Origin: Labilithrix sp.
GTDB lineage: Bacteria > Myxococcota_A > Polyangia > Polyangiales > Polyangiaceae
NCBI GenBank assembly: GCA_019637105.1
Contig: JAHBWF010000062.1
Coordinates: 1 to 41,923 of the forward strand
Direction of reading: 5' to 3'
DNA length: 41,923 bases
Notes under the pieces: model-generated
Seen by the model: only the letters and a program-made list of their open reading frames with translations
Databases searched by the model: none
Told to the model about the DNA's origin: nothing
Program-made: the position numbers and the translations under genes
In this document: piece after piece, positions 18,447 to 26,289 of the stretch
How positions within the stretch are numbered: the stretch's first letter is position 1
Layout: every line of letters starts with the position of its first letter

Positions 18447-21397
18447 CGCGTACGACCTCGAGGAGCCGCTGGACCGTCGCGCTCCTCGTCGTCGTGGCGC
18501 TTGTCGCGTCGATCGCCGCGCCGACGGTCGCGCGCGCGGACGACGTCGCCGACGAAGCCGATCACCTCTTCACGCTCGGCGCCGAGCACTACCAGTCGAA
18601 GGACTACAAGAGCGCGCTGCAGTACTTCCTCGCGTCGAACCGGCTCGTTCGGAACCGCAACGTGATGTACAACATCGCGCGGACGTACGAGCACCTGTCG
18701 CAGCCTTCGGACGCGTACCGCTACTACCAGCGCGCGCTCGAGGGCGAGACCGACAACGCGGTCAAGCAGCGCATCAAGGAGTCGATGCAGCGCCTCGGCT
18801 CGAGCGTCGCGCTGCTCAAGGTCGAGACCGATCCCCCCGGCGCGACGCTGTACTTGAGCCGGAAGGACCTCGGCGATCGCGGCACCGCGCCCCAGACGAT
18901 CGCGCTCACCCCGGGCTCGTACACGGTGATCGCCGAGCTCGCGGGCTACGACGACGCCACCTCGAAGGCCGTCGACGTCCGCGTCGGACGCGAGACGGCC
19001 ATCACGCTGAAGCTCACGCGCGTCGTCGGCACGCTGCGCGTCGTCGGCGCGAAGGGCGCCTCCGTCCGGCTCGACGCCGACGACGCCCCCGTGCTGTGCG
19101 AGGCGCCCTGCGACGCGCCGGCGCCGCCCGGGCAGCACGTGCTCATCCTGTCGAAGCCCGGCTTCCGCACCACGCGGCAGAACGTCCAGGTCCGCGCCAA
19201 CAAGGTCACCGAGGTGAAGCCGGACATCGAGGCCGAGACCGGCTCGCTCGTCGTCAACGCGGACGAGCGGGACGCGGTCATCGAGATCGACGGCAAGACG
19301 ATGGGCTTCACCCCGTCGGTGCTCACCGTCCCGGTCGGCCCCCACGACGTCCGCGTGACCTTGCGCGGCTTCCGGCCCGTCGAGCGAAAGATCGACGTGA
19401 GCGCGAACGCGCAGACCCAGCTCGATCTCCAGCTCGTCAGCGCCGACGCCGTCGAGGCCGCGTCGCGCGTCTCCGAGCCGATCGAAGACGCGCCGGCGTC
19501 CGTCTCGCTCGTCACGAGCCCGGAGCTCCGCGCGATGCGCTACCCGACCGTGGCCGAGGCGGTGCGCGGCGTCCGCGGCGTCTTCATCTCCGACGACACC
19601 GCCTACAAGACGATCGGCTTCCGCGGCTTCGGCCGCCCCGGAGACTACGGCAACCGTGTCCTCATCCTGATCGACGGGCACCCGGCCAACGACAACTGGC
19701 TCTGGTCTTCGTACACGGGCTACGACCTCCGCGCCGACATCGAGGACGTCGAGCGCATCGAGGTCGTGCGCGGCCCCGGCTCGGTGCTCTACGGCACCGG
19801 CGCGTTCTCCGGCGTCGTCAACCTCATCTCCCACACGCGCGACACGCCGGACGGGCGCGAGGTCGGCGTCTCCGCCGTCGGCGACGGCGTCATGCGCGCG
19901 CGCGCGCGGCTCACGCACCACTGGACACGCGACGCCGGCGTCACGACGTCCGTGGCGGTCGCCAAGGGCGCCGGGCGCGACTTCTTCTTCCGCGAGTACG
20001 TCGCCGACGGTCCTCCGTCCGTCGCCGGGCACTCCCGCGGCCTCGACGGCTTCGGCGTCGGCACGTGGAGCGGGCGCGTCTTCTACAAGGCGCTCTCCGC
20101 TCAGTGGAGCGTCAACCACCACGACAAGGACATGCCCGCCGGGCAGTTCGACACGCTCTACGGAGACGCGCGGACGCACCAGGCCGACACCCGCGCGTTC
20201 CTCGAGGTGAAGCTCGACCCCAAGCTGAGCGAGCAGGTCACGAGCGTCACCCGCGTGCACGCCAACGCGTTCCTCTACCGCGGCGTCTTCGCGCGCTCCC
20301 CCGCCGGCGGCGGCATGGAGCGCAGCACGTACGACGGCGCCTGGGTGGGAGGCGAGCAGCGCCTCATCTACTCGCCCGTCGAGCAGCTCCGGATCACCGG
20401 CGGCGGCGAGTTCCAGTACCACGCGCTCGTCCACCAGCAGGGCTCCGACCAGGTGAACGGGAAGTTCTACGACGATCGCGATCCCTTCACGCTCGCCGCG
20501 GGCTACGCGCTCGCGGACGTCTCGCCGTCCAGGTCCGTCAAGATCACCGGCGGCGCGCGCCTCGACTCGTACTCGTTCGCCGACGCGTCGCTCAACCCGC
20601 GCGTCGCCGCCATCTTCAAGCCGTACGCCGGCGGCAACCTCAAGGTCATGGCCGGCAAGGCCTTCCGCGCGCCGAGCGTCTACGAGCTCTACAACAACGC
20701 CGGCGGCGGCCAGCAGCAGAACACGAGCCTCCGCCCCGAGAACCTCTACTCGGGCGAGGTCGAGTACAGCCACCGCTTCTCGCCGACGGTGATCGCGAGC
20801 GCCACCGGGTACGCGAACTACATCACCGATCTCATCGCGCTCCGCGACCTGCCCGACGCGACGCCGACGACGCCGTCCTACGCGTACCAGAACACCCCGG
20901 CGCCCGTCGGGACGCTCGGCGCGGAGCTCGAGCTCCGCCGCGAGTGGAAGGAGGGCTGGATGCTCGGCGGGTCGTACTCGTTCCAGAAGAGCCGCTACCT
21001 CGCGTCCGACTCGCTCGGCGACTTCATCGCGTTCGAGCAGGCCGCGGGGCTCCGCGAGGTGGCCAACTCGCCGAACCACCTGGCGTCGATCAAGGGCGGC
21101 GTGCCGATCCTCTCGCGCTCGCTCATGCTGATGAGCCGCCTCACCTTCGAGGGGCCGCGGTTCGATCGCAACGACACAGACGGGCCCGGCCAGCCGGCGC
21201 AGCGCGAGACGCCGAGCGCGGTCCTCTGGGACCTCGTGTTCTCGGGGTCCGAGGCCCGCTGGGGGCTCTCGTACGGCGTCGGCGTCTACAACGCGTTCGA
21301 CGCGCGCTGGCGCGTGCCGATCAGCGCCGAGTTCCGGCCGACGACCATGGTGCAGAGCGGGCGTACGCTGCTCGCCTACGCGGCGGTGACGTTCTAG
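18443..21397 (+). CDS. TonB-dependent receptor with N-terminal TPR and three PEGA-like repeats
   Basis: A 984-residue outer-membrane receptor with an unusual periplasmic front. In order: Sec signal (1-32), TPR-like helices (about 40-118, LGAEHYQSKDYKSALQYF), PEGA-like repeats at about 121-193, 195-262 and 266-333, a plug domain (about 345-463), then a 22-strand-type barrel ending in VTF. The plug keeps IGFRGFG, VLILIDG and VERIEVVRGPGSVLYG. PEGA repeats 1 and 3 keep the GA/GxTP core. Repeat 2 is degenerate and holds a CEAPC pair. No TonB box is obvious. TonB/ExbB genes are not in the window, and the substrate is unknown. Translation is coupled to the kinase gene upstream. Confidence 0.88.
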   Translation: MTRTTSRSRWTVALLVVVALVASIAAPTVARADDVADEADHLFTLGAEHYQSKDYKSALQYFLASNRLVRNRNVMYNIARTYEHLSQPSDAYRYYQRALEGETDNAVKQRIKESMQRLGSSVALLKVETDPPGATLYLSRKDLGDRGTAPQTIALTPGSYTVIAELAGYDDATSKAVDVRVGRETAITLKLTRVVGTLRVVGAKGASVRLDADDAPVLCEAPCDAPAPPGQHVLILSKPGFRTTRQNVQVRANKVTEVKPDIEAETGSLVVNADERDAVIEIDGKTMGFTPSVLTVPVGPHDVRVTLRGFRPVERKIDVSANAQTQLDLQLVSADAVEAASRVSEPIEDAPASVSLVTSPELRAMRYPTVAEAVRGVRGVFISDDTAYKTIGFRGFGRPGDYGNRVLILIDGHPANDNWLWSSYTGYDLRADIEDVERIEVVRGPGSVLYGTGAFSGVVNLISHTRDTPDGREVGVSAVGDGVMRARARLTHHWTRDAGVTTSVAVAKGAGRDFFFREYVADGPPSVAGHSRGLDGFGVGTWSGRVFYKALSAQWSVNHHDKDMPAGQFDTLYGDARTHQADTRAFLEVKLDPKLSEQVTSVTRVHANAFLYRGVFARSPAGGGMERSTYDGAWVGGEQRLIYSPVEQLRITGGGEFQYHALVHQQGSDQVNGKFYDDRDPFTLAAGYALADVSPSRSVKITGGARLDSYSFADASLNPRVAAIFKPYAGGNLKVMAGKAFRAPSVYELYNNAGGGQQQNTSLRPENLYSGEVEYSHRFSPTVIASATGYANYITDLIALRDLPDATPTTPSYAYQNTPAPVGTLGAELELRREWKEGWMLGGSYSFQKSRYLASDSLGDFIAFEQAAGLREVANSPNHLASIKGGVPILSRSLMLMSRLTFEGPRFDRNDTDGPGQPAQRETPSAVLWDLVFSGSEARWGLSYGVGVYNAFDARWRVPISAEFRPTTMVQSGRTLLAYAAVTF

Positions 21398-21399
21398 CG

Positions 21400-21849
21400 A
21401 TGCCGCGCGCTCCTCGCCTCCCCGGACGGCGCGCGACGTGGTTCGCGGTGACGGCCGCGCTCGCCGCGGCGGCGGCGTGCGAGTCCGCCGACTCGTACGT
21501 GTACACCGCGCAGCGGTTCGACGCCGCCGCCGCGTGCCTCGAGCCGTACCGGGCGGTCGAGGTCGTCGAGGGCCCCGGCGTCGCCGCGACGTGCCCCGCG
21601 AGCTGCCTGACCGTCGGGGTCGAGGTCTTCGTCACGACGATGTGCCCGCCGCTGCCGACGATCGCCACGGAGCTCGCGCTCGACGACGAGGCGTGCGTGG
21701 CCGCGCGCGGCGCGCTCGGGACGACCTGCGGGGAGGAGCCCGCCGACACCGACGCCGACGCGGAATCGGCGGACGACGGCGCCGCGGCGGACGGCTCGGC
21801 TTCGCCGGACCTCGACGCGAGCGCGACCGACGCCGGCGACGGCGCGTGA
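21400..21849 (+). CDS. Small Cys-containing lipoprotein coupled to the receptor gene
   Basis: A 149-residue protein with no domain I recognise. ATG 21400 lies 2 nt after the receptor stop, so the genes are co-transcribed. The Arg-rich start and Ala-rich core end in a lipobox at Cys27 (AAAAAC followed by ESADS). The mature part has six further cysteines in about 75 residues (including ACLEPYRAV, ATCPASCLTV and TMCPPLP), then an Asp/Ala-rich low-complexity tail. Lipoproteins beside TonB-dependent receptors often bind the substrate at the cell surface or periplasmic face. That role is a guess from position here. Confidence 0.7.
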   Translation: MPRAPRLPGRRATWFAVTAALAAAAACESADSYVYTAQRFDAAAACLEPYRAVEVVEGPGVAATCPASCLTVGVEVFVTTMCPPLPTIATELALDDEACVAARGALGTTCGEEPADTDADAESADDGAAADGSASPDLDASATDAGDGA

Positions 21850-21852
21850 CGC

Positions 21853-22878
21853 TTGACGGCCCACCCCGTGCCGCGACACGTTGCGATCGTGCCGACGACG
21901 AACGTGAGAGCCACGACGAAGCCACCGCGGTCCGCGATCGAGAACGGCGCCGCGGCGCGCGCGCAGGCGACGGCGGCGTCCGGCGTGACTCCGGCGCCGA
22001 AGCCCACCGCCCCGCGAGGCGCGGCGAAGGCGCGCGTTGCGAAGCCCGGCGCCGCGAAGGCGAAGGCCGGCGCCGCGAAGGGCGGCGCCGTGGCGAAGGG
22101 CGGCGTCGTGGCGAAGGGCGGCGTCGTGGCGAAGGGCGGCGCACCGCCGAAGGCTGGCGCAGCCGCGAAGGCGGGCGCGGCGCGGCACGCGCGGATGGCG
22201 CCGCCCGTCGAGACGCTCGACAGGCTCCGCGCGATTCACCCGGACGCGCACTGCGAGCTCGATCACGACGGCCCCTTCCAGCTCCTCGTCGCGACGGTGC
22301 TCAGCGCCCAGACCACCGACGTCAACGTCAACAAGGCGACGCCGCGCCTCTTCGCGCGCTTCCCCGACGCGGCCACCCTGGCACGCGCCGAGCCGCAGGA
22401 GGTCGAGCCGCTGGTCTCGACGCTCGGCTTCTTCCGCCAGAAGGCGAAGAGCATCGTCGGGTTGTCGAGGAGGCTCGTGGAGGACTTCGACGGCGAAGTC
22501 CCGCGGCGCCTCGACGATCTCGTGACGCTCCCCGGCGTCGGTCGCAAGACGGCGAACGTCGTGCTCGGCGTCGTCTGGAACACGCCCGAGGGCGTCGTCG
22601 TCGACACGCACGTCCAGCGGATCTCGCAGCGGCTCGGGTGGACGACGAACACCGACCCCGTGAAGATCGAGCAGGATCTCATGCGCTTGATCCCGAAGGA
22701 CCAGTGGGACCCGACCTCGCACCTCCTGATCTTCCACGGGCGTCGCGTCTGCTTCGCGCGCAAGCCGAACTGCGAGGGCTGCGGCCTCAACACCGTCTGC
22801 CCGAGCGCCTTCGACGCGGAGAACGTCGGCCGCAAGCCGAAGCGGGATCGGACCGGCGCCTCGCGACGGGAGGCGTGA
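21853..22878 (+). CDS. nth: Endonuclease III with long Ala/Lys/Gly N-terminal tail
   Basis: A DNA glycosylase/AP lyase for oxidised pyrimidines. The core (about 115-341) has the helix-hairpin-helix LPGVGRKTANVVL with catalytic Lys232, and Asp251 in VVDTHVQRI. The [4Fe-4S] ligands are Cys300, 307, 310 and 316 with the expected C-X6-C-X2-C-X5-C spacing. The first ~110 residues are low-complexity and histone-H1-like, with a repeated AKGGVV unit. The start is uncertain: TTG 21853 lies 3 nt after the lipoprotein stop, GTG 21868 or 21889 are alternatives, and ATG 22195 would give a tail-less protein of normal length. None has a good ribosome-binding site. The tail's codon pattern (G/C at third positions, basic content) favours it being translated. 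Confidence 0.9.
   Translation: MTAHPVPRHVAIVPTTNVRATTKPPRSAIENGAAARAQATAASGVTPAPKPTAPRGAAKARVAKPGAAKAKAGAAKGGAVAKGGVVAKGGVVAKGGAPPKAGAAAKAGAARHARMAPPVETLDRLRAIHPDAHCELDHDGPFQLLVATVLSAQTTDVNVNKATPRLFARFPDAATLARAEPQEVEPLVSTLGFFRQKAKSIVGLSRRLVEDFDGEVPRRLDDLVTLPGVGRKTANVVLGVVWNTPEGVVVDTHVQRISQRLGWTTNTDPVKIEQDLMRLIPKDQWDPTSHLLIFHGRRVCFARKPNCEGCGLNTVCPSAFDAENVGRKPKRDRTGASRREA
22072..22143 (+). repeat. 18-bp tandem repeat inside nth
   Basis: Four units of 18 bp. The units at 22090-22107 and 22108-22125 are identical (GTGGCGAAGGGCGGCGTC). The flanking ones (22072-22089, 22126-22143) differ by two or three bases. They encode the six-residue AKGGVV repeats of the Nth tail, a likely site of length variation. 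Confidence 0.8.
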
Positions 22879-22944
22879 GCGCTCGCCTTCGTCGCGCCGG
22901 TTCGCCGCCGCGCGCGTGACGGCGCGACCGCGACCGCGGCCGGG

Positions 22945-22996
22945 CGCGTCGACGCCGTGACGGCGGAGCGCGCGTCGACGCCGTGACGGCGGAGCG
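22945..22996 (+). repeat. Perfect 26-bp tandem duplication
   Basis: The unit starting CGCGTCGACGCCGTGACGGC occurs twice head to tail (22945-22970 and 22971-22996) in the 209-bp gap between nth and the PilZ gene. It has no evident regulatory reading. Confidence 0.85.
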
Positions 22997-23087
22997 CGGC
23001 AGCTCAGCCGTTCAGTTCGACCCGTCGTCCCCGCCCGATCGGTCGTGCAGCGCGCAGATCAATGTGCAATGCTGATGACTTACACCG

Positions 23088-23591
23088 ATGGGCACGACCG
23101 AGTTCTTGGCCGAGTTCAGGGCGCTCCACGAGAAGGCGAAGAACGGGACGCTGACCCCCGCGGAGCGTCCCCGCTACGAGACGGCGCGGAGCCAGCTCTC
23201 GCGCATGCTGGTCATCGCGCAGCAGCTCGGTCACGGCGGCCAGACGCTCCGCGCGAACCTGCGCATGGCGAAGATGCTGAAGGTCGAGCTCCGACCGGAC
23301 GACGGCGAGCCGATCCGCGGATCCACCATCGACCTCGCGTCCGGGGGCTTCGCGGTGCTCTTGCCGAACGGGCTCCGCGTCGGAAAGAGGGGCGCGTTCA
23401 CGCTCCACCTCCCCGCCACGGGCGGCGGCACGTCGCCGATCTCCGGCCGCGTCGTCGTGGCGAGCTCGCGACCGCAGACGTCGCTCTTCCGCGTGAGCTT
23501 CCACTTCGACGACCTCGACGCGCGCGCGGCGGAGCAGCTCGACATGACGCTGATCGACGCGGTCCTGGAGCGCTTCGCGAACAAGAAGTGA
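23088..23591 (+). CDS. PilZ-domain protein with altered c-di-GMP motif
   Basis: A 167-residue soluble protein. Residues 1-50 form a charged helical segment, and the PilZ domain covers about 52-165. The first motif RxxxR is present as RANLR (55-59). The second, normally D/N-x-S-x-x-G, reads DLASGG (82-87), with Ala at the Ser position and Ser one residue later. Cyclic-di-GMP binding is therefore uncertain. The layout resembles the myxobacterial small PilZ proteins linked to motility or envelope control. It stands alone, convergent with meaB. No clear Shine-Dalgarno sequence precedes ATG 23088. Confidence 0.75.
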   Translation: MGTTEFLAEFRALHEKAKNGTLTPAERPRYETARSQLSRMLVIAQQLGHGGQTLRANLRMAKMLKVELRPDDGEPIRGSTIDLASGGFAVLLPNGLRVGKRGAFTLHLPATGGGTSPISGRVVVASSRPQTSLFRVSFHFDDLDARAAEQLDMTLIDAVLERFANKK

Positions 23592-23682
23592 TCCTCGCTC
23601 CCACGACGGTCGCCGCGGCGCGTCCGGCGCCGCGCTCGCGCGAGCCCGCTCCCAGGCCCGGCGCCGTCCGTACGAGCGCGTG

Positions 23683-23741
23683 CCGCGGGCCGCCCGCGGC
23701 GTGCGCGCGCCGACCGACGCCTCGTCGCGGGCCGCCCGCGG
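23683..23741. repeat. Two 17-bp palindromes in direct repeat between convergent genes
   Basis: CCGCGGGC-C-GCCCGCGG (23683-23699, perfect) and a copy at 23725-23741 with one arm mismatch share 18 bp (23684-23701 and 23726-23743). They lie between the PilZ and meaB stops, where a factor-independent hairpin without T-run might help termination. Confidence 0.5.
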
Positions 23742-23752
23742 CGCGCGGCGCC

Positions 23753-24817
23753 TCAGGTCGTCGCCTTGAACCGCGCGAGCAACCGCTCCGTGGCCGTGTA
23801 CGGATCGAGCGTGCGGGCGTCGACGGCGGCGGCGGCCTCGTCGAGCTCGCGGGCGAGCGCGCTCGTCGCGGCGTCGATGAGCGTCTCGCGCAGCCCCTCG
23901 CGCACCTCCTCGACCAGGCGCGCGCGGCGTCGCTCGCGGCCTGCCTCCGTCGTGGAGACCCACGCGTGGTGCGCCTCGAGCGCGCTCAGGAGCTCGGCGA
24001 TCCCCTCCCCGCGCGTCGCGACGCACTTCCGGATCGGCGGAGTCCACAGCTCCGGCGGCGCGTCGGCCGGCGCGGGGGCGTCGGGCAGCGCGTCGACCTT
24101 GACCCCGCCGTGGACGACGTGTCCCCGCCTCTTCCCCGCCGCCACGATGGCCTCGGTGCCGAGCGCGATCATCAGCTCGAGGTCGCGCACCGTGGCGTCG
24201 GCGCCGTCGCGATCGGCCTTGTTCACCGCGAAGACGTCCGCCGTCTCGAGCAGCCCCGCCTTGATCGCCTGCACCTCGTCGCCGAGGCCCGGCGCCATCA
24301 CCACGAGCGTCGAGTGCGCCGTCCGCGTGATCTCGAGCTCGTCCTGACCCACGCCCACCGTCTCGACGAGCACCACGTCGAAGCCCGCCGCGTCGAGGAC
24401 GCGGACCATGTCCCGCGCGGAGCGTGAGAGCCCGCCGAGGTGCCCGCGGGTCGCGACCGATCGGATGAACACGCCGCCGTCGTTCGCGTGGCGCGTCATC
24501 CGGATGCGGTCACCGAGGATGGCGCCGCCCGTGTACGGGCTCGACGGGTCGACGCAGAGGACGCCGACCTTCTTCCCGGCCGCGCGCAACGCCTGGATGA
24601 GCCGGTCGGTGAGCGTCGACTTGCCCGCGCCGGGGTTGCCCGTGACGCCGACGACCCAAGCCTTCCCCGTGCTCACGAAGAGCTCCTTCAAGAGGTCGAG
24701 GTAACCGGGGACGCGATCGTCGACGTCGCGCAGGGCGCGCGCGACCGAGCGCGTGTCGCCGGCGACGACGCGCGCCGCGAGCGCGCCCGCTTGTGCCCGA
24801 GGGACGTCGGTGGACAT
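23753..24817 (-). CDS. meaB: MeaB-family GTPase (methylmalonyl-CoA mutase chaperone)
   Basis: A 354-residue G3E P-loop GTPase that guards and loads cobalamin in methylmalonyl-CoA or related mutases. The P-loop is GNPGAGKS (60-67), the base-recognition motif is NKAD (199-202), and the G3 region is VETVGVGQDE (151-160). PSSPYTGGAILGDRIRM is diagnostic for MeaB/ArgK. The C-terminal helical dimerisation arm is present, so the protein is full length. ATG 24817 has an excellent AGGAGG ribosome-binding site. No mutase gene lies in the window. The neighbouring TPR gene on the same strand ends 87 bp downstream of nothing related, so the context does not identify the client enzyme. Confidence 0.92.
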   Translation of the reverse strand: MSTDVPRAQAGALAARVVAGDTRSVARALRDVDDRVPGYLDLLKELFVSTGKAWVVGVTGNPGAGKSTLTDRLIQALRAAGKKVGVLCVDPSSPYTGGAILGDRIRMTRHANDGGVFIRSVATRGHLGGLSRSARDMVRVLDAAGFDVVLVETVGVGQDELEITRTAHSTLVVMAPGLGDEVQAIKAGLLETADVFAVNKADRDGADATVRDLELMIALGTEAIVAAGKRRGHVVHGGVKVDALPDAPAPADAPPELWTPPIRKCVATRGEGIAELLSALEAHHAWVSTTEAGRERRRARLVEEVREGLRETLIDAATSALARELDEAAAAVDARTLDPYTATERLLARFKATT

Positions 24818-24903
24818 GACGCCTCCTTCTACCCGAAAGCGCCGCCCGATCCGACCGGTCTTTGGCCTCACGGCCCCCGTCACGCGAGCGCGCGGCGGCG
24901 CGC

Positions 24904-26220
24904 TCACTTCAAGCGCGAGAGCTTCCCTTCGATGACGGCCGCGTCGGCGCCGCGGGCCTTCTTCGCGGCCTCGTAGGCGGCGCGGGCGCCCTTCGGGTTG
25001 CCGTCGGCGGCGAGGGCGTCGCCCTGCGCGATCCACGACGGCGCGTGGTCGGGGAAGTCGAGCACAGCGCGCTGGCCGAAGGCCTTGGCGCTCGTGAGCC
25101 GCCCCGCGGCGATGCACGCGTTCGTCGCGTTGACGAGCGGCGCGGGGTTCAGCGGATCGAGGCCGCTCGCCTTCTGGTAGGCCTCGAGCGCGAGGTCGAT
25201 CTCGCCCTTCTTCGCGTAGGCGTCCGCGACGAGGAGCTTCGCCTTGCCCTCGTTCGGCATCAGCTTCAGCGCGGTCTCGCCGGCTTCGATCGCGGCGTCT
25301 GGCTTGCCGTCCGCGAGCGCGACGCGCCCCGAGACGACGTGCGCGAGGACGTCGTTCGGCGCGATCTCGAGGACGGACGCGGCGACGCGCTTCGCGTCGG
25401 GGAGCCGGCTCGCGGCGACGTAGGCCTCGGTGAGCGCGCGGAGCGCGTCGATGAGCGTCGGGCGCTCGGCGACGGCCCTCTCGAACGCGGCGATCGCGTC
25501 GGCCCGGCGCGCGGGATCCGAGGCCAGCGCGCGGCCGAGCTCGAGCTGGGCGATCGGATCGTGCGCGTCGAGCTCGACGGCGCGGCGGAGCGACGGCACG
25601 CCGTCCTTGCCGGTCCGGTGCAGCATCGCGCCGAGGAGCACGTGCCCCTCGGCGCGGCCCGGCGCGAGCCGGATCGCCTCGCGGTAGGCGGCCTCCGCCT
25701 CGGCGTCCTTCGAGTCGAGCTCGCGCGAGCGCCCCTCGGCCAGCTTGGCGTGGAAGAGGACGTCGGCGCTCGCGTTCGGGATCTTGCCGAGCTCCGCGAG
25801 CTCGGCGAGCGCCTCGGTCCCGCGCCGCCAGAGCAGGTGCGCCTCCGCCGCGCAGACGCGGCTCGCCGCGGCGCCGTCCGCGACCTTCGCGATCGACTTG
25901 CACGCGGACATCGCGGGGGCGAAGTCGCGCTTCGCGATGTGCGTCCGGGCGATCTCCCAGCGGACCGCGGCGGCGGCGTCGCCCTTCGCGAAGACCTGCC
26001 CGCGCTTCAGCTCGGCGAGCGCCTCGGCCTCGCGCCCCGCGCGCCGGAGCGCGCGGCCGTACGCGATCGCCGCGTCCGCGCTCGTCGGCGCCTGGCGCGC
26101 GCGGCCCTTCGCGTCGGCCAGCGCCGACTGCTGCGCGGACGAATCCCGGGTGGTGAAAACGATCCCCCCCAACGCGGAGATCCCGAGCAGGGCAGTCGCC
26201 CAGAACCTTGAAGTCCTCAT
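24904..26220 (-). CDS. Exported TPR-repeat protein
   Basis: A 438-residue protein built almost wholly of tetratricopeptide repeats after an N-terminal signal/anchor (RFWATALLGISALGGIVF). ATG 26220 is chosen because a GGAGGGG ribosome-binding site precedes it; the frame extends to 26271 but without one. About ten helical hairpins can be traced, with good TPR signatures such as AEAAYREAIRLAPGRAEGHVLLG, AIAAFERAVAERP and LALEAYQKASGLDPLNPAPL (given here as separate short motifs). Two cysteines in SACKSIAKVADG and SRVCAAEAHLL may pair. It probably acts as a periplasmic scaffold. It is followed by meaB on the same strand after 86 bp, but no functional link is evident. Confidence 0.8.
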   Translation of the reverse strand: MRTSRFWATALLGISALGGIVFTTRDSSAQQSALADAKGRARQAPTSADAAIAYGRALRRAGREAEALAELKRGQVFAKGDAAAAVRWEIARTHIAKRDFAPAMSACKSIAKVADGAAASRVCAAEAHLLWRRGTEALAELAELGKIPNASADVLFHAKLAEGRSRELDSKDAEAEAAYREAIRLAPGRAEGHVLLGAMLHRTGKDGVPSLRRAVELDAHDPIAQLELGRALASDPARRADAIAAFERAVAERPTLIDALRALTEAYVAASRLPDAKRVAASVLEIAPNDVLAHVVSGRVALADGKPDAAIEAGETALKLMPNEGKAKLLVADAYAKKGEIDLALEAYQKASGLDPLNPAPLVNATNACIAAGRLTSAKAFGQRAVLDFPDHAPSWIAQGDALAADGNPKGARAAYEAAKKARGADAAVIEGKLSRLK

Positions 26221-26289
26221 CGTCGCGCCCCTCCGAAAGCCGGCGTAGGGACGAATGCGTGCAGCCTGCATGCCACCCGAGGACGCCGC

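Noticed and set aside
18248-21079. Minus-strand open frame of 943 codons opposite the TonB receptor
   Set aside because: Shadow frame with no start context or domain; the plus-strand protein is clear.
22072-22143. 18-bp repeats considered as a CRISPR or origin iteron array
   Set aside because: No spacers, in-frame with nth and encoding a six-residue repeat; no DnaA boxes or AT-rich region nearby.
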